The translations under genes were made by a program, and so were the position numbers. A DNA stretch of 33,770 bases, from NCBI GenBank assembly GCA_025451455.1, contig JANWKI010000046.1, positions 1 to 33,770 on the forward strand, read 5' to 3'. Within the stretch, counting starts at the first letter, position 1; every line of letters begins with the position of its first letter. The notes below the pieces were generated by a model. That model was not told where the DNA came from. It was given only the letters and a program-made list of their open reading frames with translations, and did not search any database. Positions 1-7,742 of this stretch are shown here, in pieces. The stretch comes from Ignavibacteria bacterium (lineage in GTDB: Bacteria; Bacteroidota; Ignavibacteria; Tepidaquicellales; OLB5).

Positions 1-1064
1 ATCATTTGCTGTTTTGATACATTAAAATTGTTAGTGTTAGTTCCGATTCCTTTAGTAAAGTTCACGTAACCATTACCATCATGGCACCTGATGCAGTTAC
101 CCAAGTTGTTTGTTCCATTATTTTGCTGTACAAATGAACTTGAATATACAACTTTTGAATGCATTGCATTAGACCACTGTCTGCCAATCGGGTGATTGCT
201 TGGTGAATCATGGCATTTAAGGCAAACACCTTCATTAACTGATTTCTGAATTTTATTTGTGTCGCCGCCGCCAGATACATGTTCGCTTCCCGGTCCATGG
301 CAGCTTTCACATCCTATTGATGCAAATGCAACAAGTGAAGGGAATCTGTTCTTAAGTGAATCCCAGTTTGATGCTTTTGGCGGATTATAATTTGCCCAGT
401 TCCAGCCAAGAATACGTGCTCTGTCATCAAAGCCGCCGTTTTCAGCAACAAGTGTCTGATCATAACCAACAGTGTGGCATTTCATACAGCTTGTGCTGTA
501 TGTACTTCCGGTTGCTGTAATTGCGGTTTTAAATCTGTTTGCATGTCCTGATACTTTCCATTTATTAAATATTGACTGGAAAGGTTCACTTCCGCCGTGG
601 CATGTCATGCAGTTCGGATATGCAGCAGGAACATTATCAAACCCGCCTGTTCCTACAAAAGTTGCACCATAAATCGTTTCAGTTGTATCCTTTGTACCTG
701 TTGATGTTACAACTGATACATTTATTTGGTAGGTACCTGTTGAATCAATTTTAAATTTTGCCCACCAGCTTAATCCGGTAACTGTTGTAAGTGCTGCATT
801 AGATCCTGCTGGTTTGGATACAAATGTCCAGTTAGCACTGGAAATACTTCCTGTATCCCCCCAGTTCCATGCTCTAAAATAAACATAAGTTCCTTTTGGG
901 GCTGTTCTTATGCCGTTAAAAACTGTTGAGTCTGCCGTTAAACCCGGTGTTTGAGACCAAGTATATGGTGTTACATATGATGTTACGATTTTAATTCTTG
1001 GCGCACCAAATATTATTCCTGCGCAGAAAATGACAAATACTGCAATAGTCATTGTCCGTTTCAT
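1..1064 (-). CDS. Secreted c554-type multiheme cytochrome c (3' end beyond left edge)
   Basis: The reading frame is open from the ATG at 1064 to the left edge, giving at least 354 residues. It starts with a signal-like segment (MKRTMTIAVFVIFCAGIIFG). A region of about 100 residues without hemes, rich in beta-type and aromatic residues, follows and looks like an Ig/PKD-type domain. Five CXXCH motifs are visible: CMTCH, CMKCH (followed by TVGYD), CESCH (followed by GPGSEH), CLKCH and CIRCH near residue 324. The CHGPGSEH context is typical of the cytochrome c554 family. An AGGAGGA ribosome site lies at 1071-1077 and a sigma-54-type promoter at 1128-1142. The gene is divergent from the sigma-54 activator at 1345. 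It probably carries electrons in the periplasm or outside the cell; the partner is unknown. More hemes may lie beyond the edge. Confidence 0.88.
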   Translation of the reverse strand, partial: MKRTMTIAVFVIFCAGIIFGAPRIKIVTSYVTPYTWSQTPGLTADSTVFNGIRTAPKGTYVYFRAWNWGDTGSISSANWTFVSKPAGSNAALTTVTGLSWWAKFKIDSTGTYQINVSVVTSTGTKDTTETIYGATFVGTGGFDNVPAAYPNCMTCHGGSEPFQSIFNKWKVSGHANRFKTAITATGSTYSTSCMKCHTVGYDQTLVAENGGFDDRARILGWNWANYNPPKASNWDSLKNRFPSLVAFASIGCESCHGPGSEHVSGGGDTNKIQKSVNEGVCLKCHDSPSNHPIGRQWSNAMHSKVVYSSSFVQQNNGTNNLGNCIRCHDGNGYVNFTKGIGTNTNNFNVSKQQM

Positions 1065-1127
1065 GATGTATCCTCCTGATTTGTTTGTTTTATTCATTTT
1101 AATTCAAATTAACTATCCATATAAATA

Positions 1128-1142
1128 TCAAATTATGTGCCA
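1128..1142 (-). promoter_or_regulatory. Sigma-54-type -24/-12 promoter of the left-edge cytochrome
   Basis: Read on the minus strand the site is TGGCACATAATTTGA. It matches the -24 box TGGCAC exactly and has TTG at the correct spacing for the -12 box; the usual final C is A. Transcription would start near 1116, about 50 bases before the ATG at 1064. Confidence 0.65.
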
Positions 1143-1187
1143 AAATATTTGCTTATTAATGAGAGTTTCCTGCCAATAATAGTAGTC

Positions 1188-1238
1188 AGGGGAATTTTTA
1201 CACAACACTAAGGGAGATTTTGTTGAAATTAGGGGAAT
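1188..1238. repeat. Three G-rich direct repeats, possible activator binding sites
   Basis: AGGGGAAT occurs at 1188-1195 and again at 1231-1238, with the related AGGGAGAT at 1211-1218. The spacing is 23 and 20 bases, roughly two helical turns. They lie 45-110 bases upstream of the sigma-54-type promoter at 1128-1142, where an enhancer-binding protein would be expected to bind. The function is inferred. Confidence 0.3.
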
Positions 1239-1297
1239 ATATGACAGGAGTCAATAATTTTTATGACAAATATCATAAAAATGCACTATTAGTAACT

Positions 1298-1305
1298 ATA
1301 TATTT
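1298..1305 (+). promoter_or_regulatory. Possible Bacteroidota-type -7 element (TATATTTG)
   Basis: TATATTTG matches the TAnnTTTG -7 element of the Bacteroidota housekeeping sigma factor. It lies about 40 bases before the ATG at 1345. I see no clear -33 box. If real, it favours the 1345 start over the upstream TTG at 1309. Confidence 0.3.
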
Positions 1306-1344
1306 GTATTGAAAATAGGACTTATTTATGCAAATTTACAAAAT

Positions 1345-2688
1345 ATGACTTCAAACGGGATAAAAATTCTGATAATAGATGACGAACTGAATTCTACCAT
1401 TCTATTAAAGAAAGTACTTGAAAAAAAGGGCTTTCAGGCATCAACTGAAAATGACAGTGTTATTGCAAAAAAAAGGATTGAATCTGAGGATTTTGATATT
1501 ATTATCTCAGATTTACAAATGCCTGATGTAAGCGGTAATGATTTGTTGAAGATAAAACATCCGGAAACTATTTTTATTTTGATAACAGGATTTGGATCAA
1601 TAGATTCGGCTGTAGAATCCATGAAACTTGGAGCATTTGATTATATTATCAAGCCATTCAACCTAGATGAATTTATTATTAAATTTGAAAAAGCTGTTGA
1701 GGTTATCAAGCTTAACAGCCAGCTCAGGAATCTGCGCACACAGATCGAAGAAACGTCTTCATTCAGCAATATTATCGGGTCCAGCCGGAAAATGAAGAGT
1801 GTATATGAGTTGATTAAAAATGTTTCCAGATCGAATGCCAATGTATTGATCGAAGGCCAAAGCGGAACCGGTAAAGAACTTGTTGCAAGAGCAATACACC
1901 ATAATTCGTCCCGTTCAAACGGTCCATTCATTGCAATAAACTGCAGCGCAATTCCCGATAACCTGCTTGAGAGCGAGCTCTTTGGTCATACCAAAGGCGC
2001 TTATACCGGGGCAATTGATTCACAAAGGGGAGTATTTGAACTTGCTGACGGAGGTACATTGCTTCTGGATGAAATTGCCGAAATGCCTTACATGCTGCAA
2101 TCAAAGCTCCTAAGGGTCATCGAGACCTGGGAAGTAAAACCGCTTGGAAGCGATAAGGTCAGGAAAGTTGATATCAGGCTGCTATCTGCAACAAACCAGA
2201 ATATCAAAGAAGTCATCGAAGAAAAGAAATTCAGAGAAGACCTTTATTACAGGATTGCTACCGTTTCAATCTCATTGCCTCCTTTAAACGATAGAACAGA
2301 AGATATACCGCTCCTTGCTAATCATTTTATTAAAAAGTTCTCCGAGAAAATGGGTAGAGGCTTTATTCTTAATTCAGATGTAGTTGAGCTGCTGATGGCT
2401 CACAACTGGAAAGGAAATGTCCGTGAACTTGAAAGTGTCATTGAAAGGGCACTTATCTCAGCGGAAAATGATATACTTGTGAAAAATAATTTCAAGTTTC
2501 TAACTTCAAGTCCGGGTGAAGAAAGAACTTTCGGCTCTTCAGGCAATATGGATCTAAAAGATATGGAAAGGATATATATCAAGAAAGTACTTGAAGAAAA
2601 CGGTTGGAATAAGCTTCAGGCAGCTAAGGTGCTTGGTATCGACCGCAAAACCCTGTATAAGAAGATCAAGGAATATGATCTGGAATGA
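1345..2688 (+). CDS. NtrC-type sigma-54-dependent response regulator
   Basis: The 447-residue product has the standard three-domain layout. An N-terminal receiver carries the IIDDE acidic pocket, a phosphoacceptor Asp in IISDLQMPD (about residue 56) and a KPF lysine. The central AAA+ domain has Walker A (GQSGTGKE), GAYTGA as its sigma-54 contact loop (a variant of GAFTGA) and Walker B (LLLDE). A Fis-type helix-turn-helix ends the protein (NKLQAAKVLGIDRKTLYKKI). The frame also has a TTG at 1309, but ATG 1345 places the receiver at the usual distance from the N-terminus. No histidine kinase is in view, so it is an orphan within this window. Four sites with sigma-54 spacing lie in front of nearby cytochrome and ccm operons, making them the obvious candidate targets; that link is inferred. 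Confidence 0.95.
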   Translation: MTSNGIKILIIDDELNSTILLKKVLEKKGFQASTENDSVIAKKRIESEDFDIIISDLQMPDVSGNDLLKIKHPETIFILITGFGSIDSAVESMKLGAFDYIIKPFNLDEFIIKFEKAVEVIKLNSQLRNLRTQIEETSSFSNIIGSSRKMKSVYELIKNVSRSNANVLIEGQSGTGKELVARAIHHNSSRSNGPFIAINCSAIPDNLLESELFGHTKGAYTGAIDSQRGVFELADGGTLLLDEIAEMPYMLQSKLLRVIETWEVKPLGSDKVRKVDIRLLSATNQNIKEVIEEKKFREDLYYRIATVSISLPPLNDRTEDIPLLANHFIKKFSEKMGRGFILNSDVVELLMAHNWKGNVRELESVIERALISAENDILVKNNFKFLTSSPGEERTFGSSGNMDLKDMERIYIKKVLEENGWNKLQAAKVLGIDRKTLYKKIKEYDLE

Positions 2689-2858
2689 AAGTACTTCCTT
2701 TTTGCAAATTCAAGTTCAGTATTAATTTTTGCTAAGCCTTTTACAGCCTTTATTTTCAAATTTATTAAATAATCTACCGTTTTCGTCTCTCCTTAAAATC
2801 ACCACTATTTTGTAGAAAACATCTACACTTTTTGCATTTTTGCCTAAAATATATCAAT

Positions 2859-2879
2859 TATGCCAAATATTGTGGCATA
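2859..2879. repeat. Inverted repeat overlapping the -24 box
   Basis: TATGCCA (2859-2865) and TGGCATA (2873-2879) are perfect 7-base inverted arms around a 7-base spacer. The right arm coincides with the -24 box of the sigma-54-type promoter. It could be an operator that blocks the polymerase, or chance symmetry built on the TGGCA box. Confidence 0.4.
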
Positions 2880-2887
2880 TAATTTGT
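2873..2887 (+). promoter_or_regulatory. Sigma-54-type promoter of the 2922-12897 operon
   Basis: TGGCATATAATTTGT has TGGCA and TTG at exact -24/-12 spacing, with T in place of the final C. The start point would be near 2899, just before the ATG at 2922. This argues against the in-frame TTG at 2901 as translation start. The preceding intergenic stretch from 2689 is AT-rich, and I see no other gene in it. Confidence 0.65.
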
Positions 2888-2921
2888 ATAGTTTAAGTTA
2901 TTGATATCATCAAAAAGTAAA

Positions 2922-3275
2922 ATGAAGAATTATATAATCCATATAATAAGTCTAAAATGTGAGATATGCTCCCTTATCAAGAAAACACTTAATTCGGATA
3001 AATACACTATTTCATGTATTCTTGCAGAGGATATAGATGAGAATTATATGAATAGTTTAGATAATTCTATAGATTGCCTTATACTTGATAAGGACGTAGA
3101 TGAAGATGTTAGAAAAAGAGTTAAAGAAAAACTCACCGGAACCCCAATCATTAGCCTGCCTTCACTGGGAAATGATATTGAAGAAGGTGCAGGTGTTAAG
3201 TATATGACAGAACCTTTTAAACTAAGCGAACTCAAAAAGACTGTGGATGAGATCACATCAAATCTGCGAAAATGA
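2922..3275 (+). CDS. Small degenerate receiver-like protein
   Basis: The 117-residue product opens the large cytochrome operon and overlaps the next gene by 4 bases (ATGA). Its second half follows the receiver fold pattern: a strand ending in LILDKD, a strand in TPIISLPS, and a last segment YMTEPFKLSELKKTVDEI. The conserved Lys-Pro is replaced by Glu-Pro and the N-terminal acidic pair is missing, so normal phosphorylation is unlikely. A CEIC pair lies near the N-terminus. It has no signal peptide and no heme motif, so it should be cytoplasmic. It may be a regulatory or redox-sensing partner of the neighbouring activator, but the function is not known. A thioredoxin-like fold around CEIC is a less likely alternative. 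Confidence 0.75.
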   Translation: MKNYIIHIISLKCEICSLIKKTLNSDKYTISCILAEDIDENYMNSLDNSIDCLILDKDVDEDVRKRVKEKLTGTPIISLPSLGNDIEEGAGVKYMTEPFKLSELKKTVDEITSNLRK

Positions 3276-5191
3276 AAGGAAAATTTCAAAATATCGGCAT
3301 TATTTTTATTCCGGTTCTCCTTATTACCGGATTATTAATTTTTGCTGAAAGTTATTCCGGGTTAACAAAAAAAGGAGACACGGATATTTGCTTAACTTGC
3401 CATGAAGATAAAGGTCTTACCATGGAAAAAAGCGGGAAGAAAATATCTTTGTTTGTTGATGCTTCCCATTATAAGAATTCCGTTCACCAAATAGCAGAAT
3501 GCGAAGACTGCCATGAGAATTATAATCCTGATGAGATACCCCATACAAAATCTAAACAGGAAGTAAATTGCATCAGCTGCCACAGTGAGGCAAGAAACAT
3601 CGAAACAAATGTTCATGCAAAAGTAAAGTGTTACGATTGCCATACCAAACACGAAATTAAGCCGGCCAGGGAATTTGCAAAAGAACAGGTAAAAGCCTGC
3701 ATAAGCTGTCATAAGAACCAGACATTACAGCATTTTTCGGAAAGTGTACACTCTAAGAACAATGTTAACTGTGAGAAATGTCATGACGGCGGCCATAAAG
3801 TAAAAAAGATAAGTAAACAGGAAGTTTCAGGGCTTTGCGGCAAATGCCACGGAGATCATGAGAAGAATTTCAGGAACAGTATTCATCAAACTGTAATGAA
3901 AGCCGGCAACGTGAATGCCCCGACGTGTACAGACTGCCACGGCTCTCACACAATTATCAGCGGAAAGATCTCGGTTGAATCAAGAGCCTGCCTTGAGTGC
4001 CATCTTGATGAAAAAAAGTTTCCCGGAGAAAACCTGGGTTCTGCAAAATTTGTTGCGCATTACAAAACCAGTATCCATGCTTCTGTCGAAAAAGAAGGGC
4101 TTCTGGAAGCTGCAGGATGTGTTGACTGTCATGGAAATCATATGGTACAGAACCTTGATAACCCAAAAGCTTCAACCAGCCGTGCAAAATTAATAGAAAC
4201 CTGCGGAAAGTGTCATAAAGATGTGGTTGACAGCTTTAAGAAATCAAAGCACGGAATGGAGCTATCAAAAGGGAATGATAAGGCACCTACCTGCACTGAC
4301 TGCCACGGAGAGCATGACATTCAATCAACTCAGCTTTCAAATGATTTTTCGAAAGTAAATCTAACAGAAAAATGCTTAAGCTGTCACAAAGACGGAAAAA
4401 TACCGCACAAGAATTATAAAGGTGAAGAAGAGCTGATTACCGGTTACCAGAAGAGTGTTCATTACCAGGCATTGAAAAACGGAAACTTTAGCGCTCCAAC
4501 ATGTTACCAGTGTCACGGTGCACATGAAATGGAAACACTTGATAACCCTGATTCCAAGCTCAACAAAAATAATATTGCAAAAACATGCGGGCAGTCAAAT
4601 TGTCACGTTAATCAGCTGCGGGACTATTCAGGCAGCATTCATGAAATTGGAGTTTCTAAAGGCAACATAGATGCTCCTACCTGTAATAATTGCCATGGAA
4701 ATCACGGAATACTATCAAAAGATATCGATAACAAAGTCCAGAAGTCAAAAGATCTGATCAATCTTTGTTCTACATGCCATACTTCTGTAGAATTAATTGA
4801 AAGAAATGATCTACCGACCAAAGTAGGGGAGTCATACCAGGAAAGTTTTCATGGTCTTGCAACCAGGGGCGGTTCCAAAGAAGCTGCAAATTGCGAAAGC
4901 TGCCACGGCAATCACAATGTCCGTCCATCAAACGATTCTCTTTCAACTATCAACAGGAAGAATTTGCCTCAAACTTGCGGTAAATGCCATCCCGGTGCGA
5001 CAGAAGTTTTATTTACGAAAAAAATACACATGAATGATGTCGAAAATGATTCACCCGGCGTATTCTGGATAACTAGATTTTACGTAATCATGATAATTGG
5101 TCTTATCGGATTCATGCTATTCCATAACATAATGGACTTCAGAAGAAAAATGAAGAAAAAGAAAACCGGAAACAATGTTAAGAAAATATGA
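3272..5191 (+). CDS. 19-heme membrane-anchored cytochrome c
   Basis: The 639-residue product has an N-terminal membrane or signal segment (residues about 6-26), a periplasmic heme region, and a C-terminal membrane helix with a basic tail. I count 18 CXXCH motifs and one CX4CH (CGQSNCH, residue 439). The core is a repeated two-heme unit: APTCxxCHGxH (or EAA-CxxCHGNH), then about 30 residues, then xxCxxCH. At least six CHGxH blocks are visible, suggesting growth by tandem duplication. Start and stop overlap the neighbours by 4 bases on each side, indicating translational coupling. The cytochrome b protein encoded next is the likely quinol-side partner, as in Cbc-type complexes of metal reducers; that role is inferred. 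Confidence 0.93.
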   Translation: MKGKFQNIGIIFIPVLLITGLLIFAESYSGLTKKGDTDICLTCHEDKGLTMEKSGKKISLFVDASHYKNSVHQIAECEDCHENYNPDEIPHTKSKQEVNCISCHSEARNIETNVHAKVKCYDCHTKHEIKPAREFAKEQVKACISCHKNQTLQHFSESVHSKNNVNCEKCHDGGHKVKKISKQEVSGLCGKCHGDHEKNFRNSIHQTVMKAGNVNAPTCTDCHGSHTIISGKISVESRACLECHLDEKKFPGENLGSAKFVAHYKTSIHASVEKEGLLEAAGCVDCHGNHMVQNLDNPKASTSRAKLIETCGKCHKDVVDSFKKSKHGMELSKGNDKAPTCTDCHGEHDIQSTQLSNDFSKVNLTEKCLSCHKDGKIPHKNYKGEEELITGYQKSVHYQALKNGNFSAPTCYQCHGAHEMETLDNPDSKLNKNNIAKTCGQSNCHVNQLRDYSGSIHEIGVSKGNIDAPTCNNCHGNHGILSKDIDNKVQKSKDLINLCSTCHTSVELIERNDLPTKVGESYQESFHGLATRGGSKEAANCESCHGNHNVRPSNDSLSTINRKNLPQTCGKCHPGATEVLFTKKIHMNDVENDSPGVFWITRFYVIMIIGLIGFMLFHNIMDFRRKMKKKKTGNNVKKI

Positions 5192-5934
5192 GTGAGCCGG
5201 AAAATAATATAAAGCAGGAGCTATTTCTTAGAATGACCAAGAATGAAAGGATACAGCATTTCCTTCTCCTTTCAAGCTTCATGGTACTTATTTTAACAGG
5301 GTTTGGATTGAAATTTCCGGAATCTTTCTGGGTAAAATGGATAGCTTTTATAATTGGTGAAAACGCATTTGAAGCCAGGGGAGTTGTGCATAGAATTGCA
5401 TCATTGGTCATGATTGCAGTATCGCTCTACCACCTTTTTTACATTTTGTTCACTGATCGGGGAAAGCAGCTGGTTAAAGATTTCTTCCCGCGCAAACAGG
5501 ATCTGATAGATTTTAGAAACTCAATGCTATATCTGGTAGGTAAGTCTGATGAAAAACCGAAATTGGGAAGATTCAGTTACATGGAAAAAATGGAATATTG
5601 GGCTGTTGTTTGGGGAACAGTTATTATGGGAGGGACGGGTCTGGTATTATGGTTTGAAAATCTCTTTCTTAAATATGTTTCTACAATGGGAATGGATATT
5701 GCTACTGCTATTCATTACTATGAAGCAATACTGGCTTCGCTTGCAATACTTGTTTGGCATTTCTACTTTATTTTCTTTAACCCTGATGTTTTTCCTATGA
5801 ACAAGGCGTGGTTTAAGGGAACTTTAACAAGAGAAGAGATGGAAAAGGAACATCCTCTGGAATTAGAAATGCTCGAATCCTCAAAAACTGATCCTGAAAT
5901 CAAAGATGAAAAAGCCGATATAAATGAAGCATAA
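5188..5934 (+). CDS. FdnI-like diheme cytochrome b membrane subunit
   Basis: The 248-residue protein has about four membrane helices in the pattern of formate dehydrogenase gamma / thiosulfate reductase cytochrome b subunits. The family signature RIQHFLLLSSFMVLILTGFG carries a helix-1 His. VVHR and LYHLFY follow, then the EYWAVVWG-TGLVLW block, HYYEAI and LVWHFYF. These histidines would bind two b hemes on the quinol pathway. It overlaps the 19-heme cytochrome gene by 4 bases and is followed by a second cytochrome b gene. It probably passes electrons from menaquinol to the periplasmic multiheme partner. The charged C-terminal tail resembles that of the paralogues at 5950 and 7743. Confidence 0.9.
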   Translation: MSEPENNIKQELFLRMTKNERIQHFLLLSSFMVLILTGFGLKFPESFWVKWIAFIIGENAFEARGVVHRIASLVMIAVSLYHLFYILFTDRGKQLVKDFFPRKQDLIDFRNSMLYLVGKSDEKPKLGRFSYMEKMEYWAVVWGTVIMGGTGLVLWFENLFLKYVSTMGMDIATAIHYYEAILASLAILVWHFYFIFFNPDVFPMNKAWFKGTLTREEMEKEHPLELEMLESSKTDPEIKDEKADINEA

Positions 5935-5949
5935 TTACAGGTATTATTT

Positions 5950-6672
5950 ATGAATAAAACAAAATTTCAGAATGGATATTTAATTCGTTTTAATTTAATA
6001 GAAAGAATTCAGCACATAATTCTATTTGTTGCACTCATAATGCTTTTATTAACCGGCTTATCATTATCATATTACGATTCATGGTTTGGAAGATTTATGA
6101 TAGATATTGAAGGCGGACTGGAAAGCAGGGGTAATCTTCATTATTTCTTTGCTTTCGTGCTCATGGCGCTTGGTGTGTTTCATGCCTTTTATGTAACTTT
6201 TTCGGATAAAGGGCAAAGCGAGATCGCTCATATGAAATATACTAAAAAAGATTTCAGGAACATGCTTATTAGTTTCCGGTATAATTTTGGTATGGGAAAA
6301 GCCACACCATATTATGGAAGGTATAATCTCTCTCAGAAATTCCAATATTGGGGAGTCATTTTTGGAAGCGTCATCATGATAACGACCGGGATCATTCTGC
6401 TTTTGAAAGTCTGGAAGATAGCCATGCTGTTCCCAAAGTGGTTATGGGATATTACCAATCTGGTTCACAGTTTTGAGGGAATGATGATTTTCCTTGTACT
6501 GTTTTTATGGCATATTTATGACGTACACTTATCTCCGGGTGTTTTTCCAATGAGCAGAGTATGGCTTACAGGAAAAATCAGCGAAGAAGAATTAAAAAAA
6601 GAACACCCTGAAGAATACGATGAGATCAATAAGGATAAATCTGGAGAATGGAAAATTGATGGGAATATTTAA
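5950..6672 (+). CDS. FdnI-like cytochrome b membrane subunit, second copy
   Basis: The 240-residue protein is a paralogue of the preceding gene. It keeps RIQHIILFVALIMLLLTGLS, LHYFFAF, FHAFYVTF, QYWGVIFG, the VHSFEG histidine and LWHIYDVHLSPGVFPMS. Four membrane helices and two b hemes are expected. It starts 15 bases after its neighbour, and its end overlaps the following 9-heme cytochrome gene by 14 bases. It may pair with that cytochrome rather than with the 19-heme one. Two consecutive cytochrome b genes suggest either a heterodimeric membrane unit or two separate c/b pairs; the sequence does not decide this. Confidence 0.88.
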   Translation: MNKTKFQNGYLIRFNLIERIQHIILFVALIMLLLTGLSLSYYDSWFGRFMIDIEGGLESRGNLHYFFAFVLMALGVFHAFYVTFSDKGQSEIAHMKYTKKDFRNMLISFRYNFGMGKATPYYGRYNLSQKFQYWGVIFGSVIMITTGIILLLKVWKIAMLFPKWLWDITNLVHSFEGMMIFLVLFLWHIYDVHLSPGVFPMSRVWLTGKISEEELKKEHPEEYDEINKDKSGEWKIDGNI

Positions 6673-7741
6673 GGTTAATATACTTTTTTTTATTATCAGC
6701 ATTTTTGTATTCACCAAATTAAACTCACCGGAACTCTATTCCCAGAATCAAAATCAAAAATGCCTTATCTGCCACGGCAAACCTGATTTTAAATTAAAGA
6801 ACGATGATGGTTCTGTAAAACAGCTTTTTGTAAATGACAGCCTTCTTGCAAGATCTCCACACTCAAAAATCAGCTGTTATGACTGTCATAATGATATAGT
6901 TGAAATAACGGCATTTGGTCATAAAAAGAATGTTAATAAAGTTCAATGTACCAGGTGCCATTATGAAAATAATCCCGTTGGAGCACCTGAAACAGAGAAG
7001 TATCTTGAATTTCAGGAGAGTGTGCATCAGCTGGAATTGAATAAAGGGAATCCGAATGCTCCAAATTGCCAGTCATGCCATGGTTCACATGATATTGTAA
7101 AGAGAAAATCATTAAGCTCTTTAGAACTTAAAAAGAAAATTACGCAAATTTGTGCAAAGTGCCACCTTGATATATATGCGGTTTATAAAAACAGTATTCA
7201 CGGCTCCGAGCTTTTTGAAAAAAATAATGCAGATGTTCCTTCCTGTACAGATTGTCATGGAGAGCATACAATAAAAAAACATGATGATCCGCTATCTTCT
7301 GTTTATGAAACAAAAATTTACGGAACGTGCGGTGAGTGCCATGCATCGGAAAAAATATTTGAAAAATACGGGATCAAATCTGATAAGATCAAGACATATG
7401 AATCAAGCTATCACGGAATTGCCGTACAGTTTGGAGAAAAAACAGTTGCTAACTGCGCAAGCTGTCATGGTGTTCACGATATCAGGCCGCAGGATGACCC
7501 GGCATCTCTAATAAACCCGGCTAATATTGTGAAGACCTGCGGAAAGTGTCATCCTGATGCTAATGCAAACTATACAATGGGTAAAATACACCTTAACCCT
7601 CATAATGAAGATTCAGGTTCTATTTATTACATAAGCGGATTTTTCAAATGGCTTACATTAATTACAATTTTCCTGCTGGCAATACATGTAATGCTGGATC
7701 TTTTCAGGAAATTAAAACATAAAAAAGCTTTAACGAAATAA
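6659..7741 (+). CDS. 9-heme membrane-anchored cytochrome c
   Basis: The 360-residue product has a signal or anchor segment (KVNILFFIISIFVF), nine CXXCH motifs (CLICH, CYDCH, CTRCH, CQSCH, CAKCH, CTDCH, CGECH, CASCH, CGKCH) and a C-terminal membrane helix with a basic tail. It looks like a shorter version of the 19-heme protein, with the same NAPNCQSCHGSH and TCGKCHPDA blocks. I chose ATG 6659 because it directly precedes the signal segment and has GGAG upstream; an in-frame ATG at 6620 would add 13 hydrophilic residues. The gene sits between two cytochrome b genes, so a c/b quinol-oxidising complex is the likely setting. Confidence 0.9.
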   Translation: MGIFKVNILFFIISIFVFTKLNSPELYSQNQNQKCLICHGKPDFKLKNDDGSVKQLFVNDSLLARSPHSKISCYDCHNDIVEITAFGHKKNVNKVQCTRCHYENNPVGAPETEKYLEFQESVHQLELNKGNPNAPNCQSCHGSHDIVKRKSLSSLELKKKITQICAKCHLDIYAVYKNSIHGSELFEKNNADVPSCTDCHGEHTIKKHDDPLSSVYETKIYGTCGECHASEKIFEKYGIKSDKIKTYESSYHGIAVQFGEKTVANCASCHGVHDIRPQDDPASLINPANIVKTCGKCHPDANANYTMGKIHLNPHNEDSGSIYYISGFFKWLTLITIFLLAIHVMLDLFRKLKHKKALTK

Positions 7742-7742
7742 A

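Noticed and set aside
62-310. Minus-strand frame of 82 codons
   Set aside because: It is an out-of-frame reading of the left-edge cytochrome, whose true frame shows five CXXCH motifs.
472-754. Two plus-strand frames of 60-66 codons
   Set aside because: They lie wholly opposite the left-edge cytochrome coding region and show no features of their own.
3915-4193. Alternative 92-codon frame inside the 19-heme cytochrome gene
   Set aside because: It shifts through the heme repeats and has no start signals; the cytochrome frame is certain.
3272-5191. Repeats of the 19-heme gene as a CRISPR or DNA-level repeat array
   Set aside because: The periodicity is at the protein level (CHGxH units) with variable spacing and diverged codons; no identical short repeats with spacers are present.
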